Below are positions 36,782 to 44,974 of a DNA stretch of 64,000 bases, piece after piece. Positions within the stretch are counted from its first letter, which is position 1; the number at the start of each line of letters is the position of its first letter. Origin of the DNA: Serratia plymuthica (GTDB taxonomy: Bacteria > Pseudomonadota > Gammaproteobacteria > Enterobacterales > Enterobacteriaceae); the NCBI RefSeq assembly GCF_018336935.1, contig NZ_CP068771.1:1240001-1304000 (forward strand), read 5' to 3'. The translations under genes and the position numbers were made by a program. The notes below the pieces were generated by a model. The model was not told the origin of the DNA and ran no database searches. It saw only the letters and a program-made list of their open reading frames with translations.

Positions 36782-37414
36782 TCAGCTCCGTAACTCGGTA
36801 ATTTCGTCATCGGTCAAATAACGTATAGGGCGGTCGCCGAGGGTGAAAATCAGCTTGGCCGCATCCTCCATTTCTTCGGTATTGTCTGCTGCCGCTCGCA
36901 GATCTTTCCCCGTCACCACCGGGCCGTGATTGGCCAGCAAAAAGGCTCGGTGGGTCGGTGCCAGTTTGGCCAAATCCTCCGCCAGCCGCAGATCGCCGGG
37001 GCGGTAGTAAGGGACCACCGGCACTTCGCCGACCCGCATCACCACATAAGGGGTAAAGGGTTTGATCGCGTTCTCGACGTCCAACCCTTGCAGGCACGAC
37101 AGCGCCGTGAGGTAGGTACAGTGCAGATGGACCACCGCTTTGCATTCCGGGTTATTCAGATACAGCGCCCGGTGAAAGCTGATCTCTTTCGACGGTTTAT
37201 CGCCGGACAGCCATTCGCCGTTCAGACTGACTTTCGACAAACGCTCGGCTTGCAGTTCGCCCAAACAAGATCCTGTCGGCGTCGCCAGTAGCGTGCCGTC
37301 CGCCAGCAGCAACGAAAGGTTACCGGCAGAACCGGTGGCGTAACCGCGCTGGAAGAATGAGGCCCCCAGGCGCACCATCTCTTCGCGTGCCTGTTGTTCA
37401 GTCGTGATTGTCAT
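36782..37414 (-). CDS. otnC: 3-oxo-tetronate 4-phosphate decarboxylase OtnC
   Basis: A 210-residue class II aldolase (YgbL). GSAGNLSLLLADG binds phosphate, and HLHCTYLTALSCL and FLLANHGPVV hold the zinc-ligand His residues. It decarboxylates 3-oxo-tetronate 4-phosphate to dihydroxyacetone phosphate. Its start overlaps the otnK stop by 4 bases. Confidence 0.93.
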   Translation of the reverse strand: MTITTEQQAREEMVRLGASFFQRGYATGSAGNLSLLLADGTLLATPTGSCLGELQAERLSKVSLNGEWLSGDKPSKEISFHRALYLNNPECKAVVHLHCTYLTALSCLQGLDVENAIKPFTPYVVMRVGEVPVVPYYRPGDLRLAEDLAKLAPTHRAFLLANHGPVVTGKDLRAAADNTEEMEDAAKLIFTLGDRPIRYLTDDEITELRS

Positions 37415-38676
37415 AATGGGAACTCCGTTTGCGCCCGTGCGAAGAAGTTTTCATCGCCAAAGTTGCCCGACTTAAGGGCCAGTGAAACCGGTTGTTCGAT
37501 GGCGCGAACCCAAGGTACGCCGGGAGAGATACTGGGGCCGATATGGAAGCCGCGAATGCCCAGCGCCTGCGTCACCACACCGGAAGTTTCGCCGCCGGCA
37601 ACGATAAAGCGGCTGAATCCATGTTGCCGGAGCTGTTTAACCACCCCGGCAAACAGCGACTCTACCGCCTGACTGGTGGCTGCCATCCCGTATTGTTGCT
37701 GCACCTGCCGCAGTTTTTCAGGCTCTGCGGTGGCATACAGCAGCGGAGCCAATGGCGCGTTCGCCTGCTGCTGCACCCAGTCGGCCAGTTCTTTGACATA
37801 CATCGTGCGGTCGGCCTCGGTCAGGCAACGTGCCACGTCGATAGCCATGGCAGGAGCCTGCTGACGGTATCGTGCGACCTGTTGATTGGTCATGACGGAG
37901 CAGGAGCCGGAAAGTACCACCGCTTTTTCCCCCTGCGGGGCGCCCGCATTCTGCGGACTGCCTTGCCCCGGTTGAGCCCATTGACGTGCGAGGCCGATAG
38001 CCAGGCCGGAGCCGCCCGTTACCAGCGTCATATTTTTCAGCGCTTCGCCCTGAGTCAGTAAGTGCCGCTCATTCAGCGTATCCAGCACGACATAGCGCAC
38101 ACCCTGTTGCGCCAGTAACTGCAGCTTTTCCGTCACGGCTTCGGCACCGCGATCCATTTCTGCGGCCGTTACCAACCCACACTTCCCTTGAGCCTGCGCC
38201 TCCATCAGCCGCAGCAAGTTGCTGTCGGTCATCGGCGTAACCGGGTGATGGCGCATACCGGACTCCGACAACAGCTGCCCCAACACGAACAGATAACCCT
38301 GATACACGGTACGGCCGTTGACCGGGAGCGCCGGGGAGATCACCGTCTGACTCTCGCCCAGCGCTTCAAGCAATGCGTCGGTCACCGGGCCGATATTGCC
38401 TTGAGCGGTGCTGTCGAAGGTCGAACAATACTTGAAATAAAATTGCCGGCAGCCCTGGCGCTTGAGCCACGCCAGCGCCTGTAACGATTGTTCAATCGCC
38501 TGCGATGGCTCGCAAGATCTTGATTTCAGGCTAATGACTACCGCCTGCGCGTCGACCCGCACCGTCTCTTGCGGTACGCCGTTTAACTGCACCGTCGACA
38601 GGCCGTTTTCCACCAGAAAGCCGGCAATGTCGGTGGCGCCGGTAAAATCATCTGCAATCACGCCGAGCAGCATCAT
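37411..38676 (-). CDS. otnK: 3-oxo-tetronate kinase OtnK (DUF1537)
   Basis: A 421-residue DUF1537 kinase (YgbK). The N-terminal substrate domain starts MMLLGVIADDFTGATDIAGF, and the C-terminal nucleotide domain has RFIVAGGETSGVV and SPGVPW. It phosphorylates 3-oxo-tetronate at C4. It overlaps both neighbours by 4 bases, so ltnD, otnK and otnC are translationally coupled. Confidence 0.94.
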   Translation of the reverse strand: MMLLGVIADDFTGATDIAGFLVENGLSTVQLNGVPQETVRVDAQAVVISLKSRSCEPSQAIEQSLQALAWLKRQGCRQFYFKYCSTFDSTAQGNIGPVTDALLEALGESQTVISPALPVNGRTVYQGYLFVLGQLLSESGMRHHPVTPMTDSNLLRLMEAQAQGKCGLVTAAEMDRGAEAVTEKLQLLAQQGVRYVVLDTLNERHLLTQGEALKNMTLVTGGSGLAIGLARQWAQPGQGSPQNAGAPQGEKAVVLSGSCSVMTNQQVARYRQQAPAMAIDVARCLTEADRTMYVKELADWVQQQANAPLAPLLYATAEPEKLRQVQQQYGMAATSQAVESLFAGVVKQLRQHGFSRFIVAGGETSGVVTQALGIRGFHIGPSISPGVPWVRAIEQPVSLALKSGNFGDENFFARAQTEFPL

Positions 38677-39587
38677 GCGTTCTCCTTCTTTTGCGGCAGA
38701 TTGATGCCGGCGAAGATTTTGATCACTGCGCTGTCGTCCTCTTTACCGAAACCGGCATTACTGGCGGCGGTGAACATAGTGAAAGCGGTAGACGCCAGCG
38801 GCAGCGGGAAATGCAACGCTTTGGCGGTATCTGCCACCAACCCCAGATCCTTCACGAAGATATCCACCGCCGATTTTGGCGCATAGTCGCCGTCGACGAC
38901 GTGGCGCATGCGGTTCTCGAACATCCATGAATTGCCGGCGGCGTGGGTGACGACATCGTACATCACGTCCAGGGGGATGCCAGCGCGGGCAGCCAGCGCC
39001 ATGGCTTCAGCTCCGGCGGCGATATGTACCCCCGCCAGCAGTTGGTGGATGATTTTCACCGTAGCTCCCAGACCAATCTCTTCGCCAATGCGATAGACCT
39101 TGCCGGCAATGGCGTCCAGGACAGGTTGCAACTGGCTGAAGGTAGCGTCTGCGCCGGAAGCCATTACCGTCATCTGGCCTTCCGCGGCCTTTGCCGCCCC
39201 GCCGGAAACCGGTGCATCCAGCATGTTCAGGCCGAGTGCCAGCAGCTTTTGTTCGATCTGCCTGGCGTCGGCTGCGGAAATGGTGGAAGAGACCATCACC
39301 GGCGTATTCGGTTTCAATTTTGCCGCCAGGCCGTTATCGCCGAACAGGATCTGTTTCACCTGCGCGGCATTGACCACCAGCAGCAGCAGGGCATCCAACT
39401 CGGCTGCGAAATCGTCTGCGCTGGTGGCTGCTTGTTTCGCCCCGGCCTGCTGCAAGGTGGCCAGTGCTTGAGGGTTAAGATCGACGCCGTAAGTCGTCAG
39501 CCCGGCGTTGATGCACGACTTCGCCGCCCCCAAGCCCATGGAACCTAGTCCTACGATGCACACTGCAAAATCCCCTGGTTGTGTCAT
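38673..39587 (-). CDS. ltnD: L-threonate dehydrogenase LtnD
   Basis: A 304-residue beta-hydroxyacid dehydrogenase (YgbJ). The NAD site is CIVGLGSMGLGAAKSC with Asp in YGVDLNPQ; the substrate motif is DAPVSGGAAKA; the catalytic Lys is in GATVKIIHQLLAG. It oxidises L-threonate (or D-erythronate-type substrates) to the 2-oxo acid. It is the first gene of the operon, divergent from the DeoR regulator. Confidence 0.94.
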   Translation of the reverse strand: MTQPGDFAVCIVGLGSMGLGAAKSCINAGLTTYGVDLNPQALATLQQAGAKQAATSADDFAAELDALLLLVVNAAQVKQILFGDNGLAAKLKPNTPVMVSSTISAADARQIEQKLLALGLNMLDAPVSGGAAKAAEGQMTVMASGADATFSQLQPVLDAIAGKVYRIGEEIGLGATVKIIHQLLAGVHIAAGAEAMALAARAGIPLDVMYDVVTHAAGNSWMFENRMRHVVDGDYAPKSAVDIFVKDLGLVADTAKALHFPLPLASTAFTMFTAASNAGFGKEDDSAVIKIFAGINLPQKKENA

Positions 39588-39669
39588 ACAAACCTCGTGT
39601 TAAATTTAGTTAATATTTGTTTTGTTGTGTTAAATATAAGCAGGTTGTCGCACCGGGTCAGCGATCGCC

Positions 39670-39850
39670 ATCACAATTATTAACATTGAACGCAGCCTGA
39701 ACACATTCGACGAAAAAGAGTGATTTCTATTTATCTTGCTGTTTTAAAAGTAGTTAAAAAAATATTCGATAACATGACCGATCTCACGGCCTGTAAAAAG
39801 GTTGCTATCATCGAACGATAATTGACGTAAAATCACAATTATTATCACTG
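39670..39850. promoter_or_regulatory. repeated 19-bp elements in ltnD/ygbI promoter region
   Basis: ATCACAATTATTAACATTG (39670-39688) and ATCACAATTATTATCACTG (39832-39850) are direct repeats identical at 17 of 19 bases, each near one of the divergent start codons. Beside them lie GCGATCGC and the dyad ATCG-AA-CGAT (39810-39819). They are likely binding sites for the DeoR-type YgbI. Confidence 0.6.
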
Positions 39851-39868
39851 CGATAAAGAGAGAGAATC

Positions 39869-40633
39869 GTGATACCTGTAGAACGCCATCAGCAAATTTT
39901 AGCGCTGGTATCAGAACGCGGGGTGGTCAGCATTGCTGAACTGACCGAGCGGCTGGGAGTGTCGCACATGACTATCCGCCGCGATCTGCAAAAGCTTGAG
40001 GAGCAGGGAGCGGTACTGGCGGTGTCGGGAGGGGTACAGTCCGCTGAACGGATCGCTATTGAACCTTCTCATCAGGATAAAGAAGGGATGTACAGCCAAC
40101 AAAAGGCGGCCATCGGTCAGTTGGCTGCCCGGCAGATCCCGCCCAACAGCTGCCTTTATCTGGATGCGGGCACCACCACGCTGGCGCTGGCGAAGCACAT
40201 CAGTGAGCGCGAAGATCTGACGGTGGTCACCAATGATTTCGTGATCGCGGGCTATCTGATCGAACATAGTCAGTGCAAGATCATTCATACCGGCGGCACT
40301 GTCTGCCGCGAGAACCGTTCGTGCGTCGGCGAAGCGGCCGCTCAGGCACTGCGTGGGCTGTTTATCGATCTGGCGTTCATTTCCGCTTCGTCATGGGGAA
40401 TGCGCGGCCTGTCGACGCCGAATGAAGACAAGGTGATGGTGAAGAAGGCCATTGTCGAGGCCAGCCGCCGCTGTATCCTGCTCAGCGACGCCTCCAAATA
40501 CGGCAAAATAGCCACCTATCTGGCGCTGCCGATTACGGTGTTTGACACTATTATTACCGATGGCAACCTACCTGCCACGGCGCGCGAAGCGATCCTGCAG
40601 GCGGATATCACGCTGATGACGACCAGAGAGTGA
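39869..40633 (+). CDS. ygbI: DeoR-family regulator of the tetronate operon (YgbI)
   Basis: A 254-residue DeoR regulator with GTG start. The N-terminal helix-turn-helix (VSIAELTERLGVSHMTIRRDLQ, split over about residues 18-40) precedes a DeoRC sugar-phosphate sensor domain (DAGTTTLALAKHI; ASSWGMRGLSTP). It is divergent from ltnD and presumably represses the operon until a phosphorylated intermediate appears. Confidence 0.93.
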   Translation: MIPVERHQQILALVSERGVVSIAELTERLGVSHMTIRRDLQKLEEQGAVLAVSGGVQSAERIAIEPSHQDKEGMYSQQKAAIGQLAARQIPPNSCLYLDAGTTTLALAKHISEREDLTVVTNDFVIAGYLIEHSQCKIIHTGGTVCRENRSCVGEAAAQALRGLFIDLAFISASSWGMRGLSTPNEDKVMVKKAIVEASRRCILLSDASKYGKIATYLALPITVFDTIITDGNLPATAREAILQADITLMTTRE

Positions 40634-40643
40634 AGTTAAACAG

Positions 40644-40669
40644 AGCCCCCGATGGAGAAAGGGGGCTTT
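40644..40669 (+). terminator. terminator hairpin after ygbI
   Basis: AGCCCCC pairs with GGGGGCT around a 10-base loop and is followed by TTT. It lies about 10 bases past the ygbI stop. The T-tract is short. Confidence 0.6.
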
Positions 40670-40694
40670 GGCGGTCGATGTGTTGCGCAGAAAA

Positions 40695-41462
40695 CTAAAT
40701 ACCGCTAAACCAGTTATAACCCTGATCTTCCCAGTAGCCGCCGGGATTGGTATCGCTGACAAAAATGGCGGCGATATGCTTGGCGTTCTTGAAGCCCAGC
40801 TTGGTGGGCACCCGCAGCCGCAACGGGTAGCCATAGTCCGCCGGCAGCGCCTTGCCGCCGAAATCCAGCGCCAGCAGCGTCTGCGGGTGCAGTGCCGTGG
40901 CCATGTCGATGCTGGAGTAATAACGATCCGCGCATTTAAAACCGACGTAGCGGGCATTCAGATCCGCCCCGACATGCTGCAGGAAGCTGCGCAGCGGTAC
41001 GCCGCCCCATTGCCCGATGGCGCTCCAGCCCTCGATGCAGATCAATCGGGTTATCTGGCTTTGCTGCGGCAGGCGCTGCAATTGTTCCAGCGTCCAGGGC
41101 ACGGTTTTCTCCACCTTGCCGGAAACCTCCAGCCGATAACCGGCGAGATCCACCTCAGGTACGTTGTATTCGGGGTAAAACGCGTTGAACGGGAAGGGAT
41201 GGGTAATCTGATCCGGCCGATAGGTTTGCGCCAGCCGCTGGCCGCTGAACAGCCAGGCCTGCACCCGATCGTTCCAGCGCGACATGGCCCACAGCACTTT
41301 ATCCACCTGATCGCCGTCTTGCATGTTGCAGCCGGTCAGCATGGCGATGCCGCCCAGCGTCAGGCCGGAGCGCAGCATCAGCCGACGTTGCAGATTGACC
41401 AGCTGTTTTTTCTGATCCGGTTCCAGGGCCGGCGTCGAAGGGCGCCGTGGTTTATCATTCAT
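40695..41462 (-). CDS. Tat-exported molybdopterin oxidoreductase, YedY/SUOX family (module 1)
   Basis: A 255-residue sulfite-oxidase-fold enzyme. The N-terminus has a twin-arginine motif (QRRLMLRSG, about residue 26) and a lipobox-like MLTGC (Cys45), so it may be a Tat lipoprotein. The molybdenum-ligating Cys is Cys142 in RLICIEGWSAIG. KCADRYYSSIDMATALHP and the C-terminal GGYWEDQGYNWF are shared with its paralogue at 47935. Its start overlaps the cytochrome b stop by 8 bases, so that cytochrome is the likely electron donor or acceptor. By analogy to MsrP it may reduce oxidised methionines (inference). Confidence 0.88.
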   Translation of the reverse strand: MNDKPRRPSTPALEPDQKKQLVNLQRRLMLRSGLTLGGIAMLTGCNMQDGDQVDKVLWAMSRWNDRVQAWLFSGQRLAQTYRPDQITHPFPFNAFYPEYNVPEVDLAGYRLEVSGKVEKTVPWTLEQLQRLPQQSQITRLICIEGWSAIGQWGGVPLRSFLQHVGADLNARYVGFKCADRYYSSIDMATALHPQTLLALDFGGKALPADYGYPLRLRVPTKLGFKNAKHIAAIFVSDTNPGGYWEDQGYNWFSGI

Positions 41463-42060
41463 GTTTGCCGCCCGTAATCATTGCCCATAGCGTGCGTGGC
41501 ACGATAATCACCATGAGCAGGTGAATCACCACAAATAACCCAATGGCGGACATGGCGAAAAAGTGCACGTAGCGCGCGGTGTCAAACCCGCCGAACAGGC
41601 GCACCAGGCCTTGTAGCTGCACGGGTTTCCAGATGGCCAGTCCTGAGAGCACCAGCAGCAGCCCCAGTAACAGTACGCCCAGGTACATCAACTTCTGAAT
41701 GGCGTTATAGCGGCCATGTTGATGCTTCAAACGCAGCGTCAGCGCCTGCCCGATATCGCGCCGCAGCGCGCCGATGCCGAGCGGCAGCAGATCGCGCCGG
41801 AAATGGCCGCTGAACAGGCTCCACAGCAGGTAGCACAGTGCGTTAAAGGCCAGCAGCCACATCACCGCCAGATGCCAGCCAATCGCGCCGCCCAGCCAGC
41901 CGCCGAGCGTCATCTGCGGTGGAAAGCGGAAGCCGAACAGCGGTGAAGCGTTGTAGATTTCCCAGCCGCTCATGAACATGCAAACCATGGCGAACAGGTT
42001 AACCCAATGGGTGATCCGAACCGGCCAGCGATGCACCGGCCGCGGCGCGTTGGTTGTCAT
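41455..42060 (-). CDS. cytochrome b561/b6-type membrane subunit (module 1)
   Basis: A 201-residue membrane protein with four main hydrophobic segments. Likely haem His residues lie in RITHWVNLFAM, IGWHLAVMW, RYVHFFAM and VVIHLLMV. RBS GGGAG lies 6 bases before the ATG at 42060. It belongs to the Ni-Fe hydrogenase cytochrome b/b561 type that partners SUOX enzymes as an inner-membrane quinol anchor, and its gene overlaps that of the oxidoreductase. A clear paralogue is at 47313. Confidence 0.9.
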   Translation of the reverse strand: MTTNAPRPVHRWPVRITHWVNLFAMVCMFMSGWEIYNASPLFGFRFPPQMTLGGWLGGAIGWHLAVMWLLAFNALCYLLWSLFSGHFRRDLLPLGIGALRRDIGQALTLRLKHQHGRYNAIQKLMYLGVLLLGLLLVLSGLAIWKPVQLQGLVRLFGGFDTARYVHFFAMSAIGLFVVIHLLMVIIVPRTLWAMITGGKHE

Positions 42061-42074
42061 CTTTTTCTCCCGAA

Positions 42075-42701
42075 TCACATTGGCGGAACGGTGCCGTCTT
42101 TGCCGGCGGAGATGCGGGTGGCGACGCGTTCGCCTTTATCGTCAGCGGCGGAGAACAGCACGATATGCGCGCCCGGTTTCAACAGGCTGCGGTCGCCGGG
42201 ATCCAGAGTGACGATCGGCACGTCTTCCGGCACGGTGACGGTTTTCTGCTGGTTGCCGTAGGTCACGGTCAGGGTGCGGCCGTTGGATTTCACCAGTTTA
42301 CCGACGGTGCCGTTGGTCATGGTGTCTACCTTGCCGTCGGCGGATTCCCAGGCCGAGTGGCCCTCGCCGGTGCCGCGCAGGCTGGCGGCGAACACGTGCA
42401 CTTCCAGCGCTTTCAGGGTGCCATCCGCTTGCGGCACGGCCGCGGTGCCGATAAAGCTGTCCGGCTTGATATCCTCCAGCGTGCCTTTCGAAACGCTGAA
42501 CACCTTGGTTTGATCGTTGATTTTTACGCTGACCTTTTCCCCTTTACGGTCGGTCAATTGCAGGCTGTTGTCGGTGATCTGATCGATAGTGCCGCGCAGT
42601 GGGGCAATGACTTTCCCCGGCGCCGGGGCGGCGGCGGCAACACCGCTGCACAGCATCAGGGTGGACAGCAGTAAACCGGCAAAACGATGACGGGTAATCA
42701 T
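42075..42701 (-). CDS. exported DUF5666-like protein (module 1)
   Basis: A 208-residue secreted protein. A signal peptide (ITRHRFAGLLLSTLMLCSGV, ending AAAA) precedes two similar beta-rich repeats: RGTIDQITDNSLQLTDRKGE and TVGKLVKSNGRTLTVTYGNQ. These look like the OB-fold-type repeats of DUF5666 proteins. It ends 14 bases before the cytochrome b start and is the first gene of the minus-strand operon controlled from the 22-bp palindrome. Its role is unknown; a periplasmic partner or sensor of the oxidoreductase is possible. Confidence 0.82.
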   Translation of the reverse strand: MITRHRFAGLLLSTLMLCSGVAAAAPAPGKVIAPLRGTIDQITDNSLQLTDRKGEKVSVKINDQTKVFSVSKGTLEDIKPDSFIGTAAVPQADGTLKALEVHVFAASLRGTGEGHSAWESADGKVDTMTNGTVGKLVKSNGRTLTVTYGNQQKTVTVPEDVPIVTLDPGDRSLLKPGAHIVLFSAADDKGERVATRISAGKDGTVPPM

Positions 42702-42767
42702 AAAGTTCTCCTTTGTATGGGTTGCCGGTTAAGCATGGTTGAACAATAGGGACAGCACCATGTCCGT

Positions 42768-42789
42768 TTGATGACATTAATGTCATCAA
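42768..42789. promoter_or_regulatory. perfect 22-bp palindrome between module 1 operon and its response regulator
   Basis: The half-site TTGATGACATT is followed directly by its exact complement. It stands 67 bases from the DUF5666-like start and 53 from the response regulator start. CusR and HprR boxes are dyads of similar form (TGACA-type and TTACAA-type halves), so this is the probable binding site of the OmpR-type regulator beside it, controlling both directions. Confidence 0.75.
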
Positions 42790-42841
42790 GAATGTCCGCC
42801 GAAACTGCTAATATTTCCGCAAGTGCAATGAGGTGACGACA

Positions 42842-43513
42842 ATGCGGATACTGGTGGTTGAAGACGACATCAGCACGGGTGATTACCTGAAGAAAGGGCT
42901 GGGAGAGGCGGGGTACGGCGTCGATCTGGCGCGTAACGGCACTGACGGGTTGTTCCGGGCGCTGGAGCATGGGTACGACGCCATCGTGCTCGACGTGATG
43001 CTGCCGGGGCTGGACGGCTGGCAGATAATTGAAGTGCTGCGCAAGAAAAGCGACGTGCCGATCCTGTTTCTGACTGCGCGTGACGGGGTGCAGGATCGCA
43101 TTCATGGCCTGGAGTTGGGGGCCGAGGATTATCTGATTAAACCCTTTTCTTTCACGGAATTGTTGTTGCGTATCCGTACGCTGCTGCGACGCGGCACGGT
43201 GCGTGAAGCCGATCACTATACCCTTGCCGATCTGCAACTCGACGTATTGCGCCGCAAGGCGGTGCGGCAGGATGTGGTGATCCCGCTGACCAATAAGGAG
43301 TTTATGCTGTTGCACCTGTTGGTGCGGCGCGAGGGCGAGGTATTGTCGCGTACCCTGATCGCTTCCCAGGTCTGGGACATGAATTTTGACAGCGATACCA
43401 ACGTGGTGGATGTGGCGATCAAACGTCTGCGCGCCAAGATTGACCGGCCGTTCGATATCAAGCTGATCCATACCGTGCGCGGCATTGGCTATGTCTGCGA
43501 GCCGCGTTCATGA
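42842..43513 (+). CDS. OmpR-type response regulator, CusR/HprR-like (module 1)
   Basis: A 223-residue two-domain regulator. The receiver has acidic residues in VVEDD, phosphoacceptor Asp51 (IVLDVMLPG) and Lys in DYLIKPFSF. The C-terminal winged helix ends [11 protein letters not shown], as in heavy-metal or HOCl response regulators. The start at 42842 follows GAGGTGACGAC. Its stop overlaps the kinase start (ATGA). Confidence 0.93.
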   Translation: MRILVVEDDISTGDYLKKGLGEAGYGVDLARNGTDGLFRALEHGYDAIVLDVMLPGLDGWQIIEVLRKKSDVPILFLTARDGVQDRIHGLELGAEDYLIKPFSFTELLLRIRTLLRRGTVREADHYTLADLQLDVLRRKAVRQDVVIPLTNKEFMLLHLLVRREGEVLSRTLIASQVWDMNFDSDTNVVDVAIKRLRAKIDRPFDIKLIHTVRGIGYVCEPRS

Positions 43514-44931
43514 ACGCCTTGGCCCAACGCTGGCGCACCCTGTCGCTGACGTTGCGCAGCGCCATGCTGTTTGCGTTGGTGGCGGCGCTGGTGGTCAGTG
43601 GCGCAGGCTGGTATCTGTATGGCGCGATGCGTCAGGAGATGACCATCCGCAGCGATTTCCAGGTTACCGGCCGGGTGGCGTATTTTCGCCATTTGCTGAG
43701 CCAGCGCTTTCCGCTCGATCGATTGGTGGCCAATACCGGCCTGTTTGAAAACATGCTGGGCAATGAACAGGACGTTTTGATTTTTCAGCAGCCGGGGCAA
43801 AAACCGTTAATCAACGTTAATCCGGCCAGGTTGATCCTGCCGCCCGTTACGCCGACGCCGGCCGATGCGCCGCAGCTGCTGAGTGCGATACGAAGCGGGG
43901 AGACGGCGCAAGGCGTGCCGTTGCGCGTCGCATCGGCGCTGGTGAGGCTGGATGACGGTAACCTGCTGCAGATCTCGGCGGCCCACGTGATGGTCAATGA
44001 ACAGAAGATGCTGGCGCGTTACCTTTGGCGAATTGTGGCGGCCGTGGCGGTGGCGTTTGTTCTGATCGCCTTGCTGGGGTACTGGGTGATGCGCCGTGGG
44101 TTGCGGCCGCTGTGGCGCATGGCGGCGCAGGCGGCAGTGATCACGCCGAATACGCTGTCGACCCGCCTGAGCGAGCAGGGGGCGCCGAAAGAACTGCAAC
44201 AGCTGACCCGTTCGTTTAATGCCATGCTCGATCGGCTGAATGAAGGTTATCAGCGCCTGACGCAATTCTCCGCCGATCTGGCGCATGAAATCCGCACGCC
44301 GGTGGGCGCGCTGATGGGCCATTGTCAGGTGGCGTTGTATCAAGCGCGTAGCGTGGAAGAATATGAAACCCTGTTGTCGAACAATATGGACGAGCTGGAG
44401 CGCATTTCGCGCATGGTGGAAAACATTCTGTTTCTGGCTCGCGCCGGGGAAGGGCAGGCGGTGCTGAACTATAGCCGCCTGGATGTGGCGCAGGAGCTTC
44501 AGCGTGTGGCGGACTATTTCGATGGGTTGGCGGAGGAGCGCGGCATCACGTTGTGCTGCGAAGGCGAAGGCGTATTACGGGCGGATGCCATGCTGTTTCA
44601 GCGGGCGCTGAGCAATCTGGTGGCCAACGCCGTGCGCTACTCGGACGAAAACAGCCGGATATGGCTCCGGGTTAACCGCCAGGCCGGGGCGATGGTGGTT
44701 CAGGTGAGCAATCAGGGGCCGCCGCTGGCCGCCGCTCATTTAAGCAAACTGTTTGACCGTTTTTACCGCGCCGATGCCGCGCGCAGCGCCGGTAATCACG
44801 CCAGCGGGCTGGGGCTGTCGATCGTCCGTGCCATTATGACGCTGCACGGCGGTGAAGCCGGCGTGCATTGCACCGGCGAGCCCCCGTCGGCCTGCATCAC
44901 CTTTAGCCTGATATTTCCAACATCGGGCTAA
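43510..44931 (+). CDS. sensor histidine kinase, CusS/HprS-like (module 1)
   Basis: A 473-residue membrane kinase. TM1 is at about residues 18-36, a periplasmic loop of about 135 residues follows, TM2 is at about 172-193, then HAMP, HisKA with His259 ([14 protein letters not shown]), and an HATPase domain ([22 protein letters not shown]). It has the layout of IrlR/CusS-type kinases. Its periplasmic loop shows no cluster of Met, Cys or His that would mark it as a copper or silver sensor. Confidence 0.93.
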   Translation: MNALAQRWRTLSLTLRSAMLFALVAALVVSGAGWYLYGAMRQEMTIRSDFQVTGRVAYFRHLLSQRFPLDRLVANTGLFENMLGNEQDVLIFQQPGQKPLINVNPARLILPPVTPTPADAPQLLSAIRSGETAQGVPLRVASALVRLDDGNLLQISAAHVMVNEQKMLARYLWRIVAAVAVAFVLIALLGYWVMRRGLRPLWRMAAQAAVITPNTLSTRLSEQGAPKELQQLTRSFNAMLDRLNEGYQRLTQFSADLAHEIRTPVGALMGHCQVALYQARSVEEYETLLSNNMDELERISRMVENILFLARAGEGQAVLNYSRLDVAQELQRVADYFDGLAEERGITLCCEGEGVLRADAMLFQRALSNLVANAVRYSDENSRIWLRVNRQAGAMVVQVSNQGPPLAAAHLSKLFDRFYRADAARSAGNHASGLGLSIVRAIMTLHGGEAGVHCTGEPPSACITFSLIFPTSG

Positions 44932-44974
44932 GCTATTATCGCGTATTCATCGGCTGAATCTTCAGCGCCGGCGT

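Noticed and set aside
43510..44931. The module 1 kinase/regulator taken as a plain CusRS copper/silver system.
   Set aside because: No cus, cop or other metal efflux genes are adjacent and the periplasmic loop has no metal-ligand cluster; context is SUOX/cytochrome, closer to HprSR-MsrPQ.
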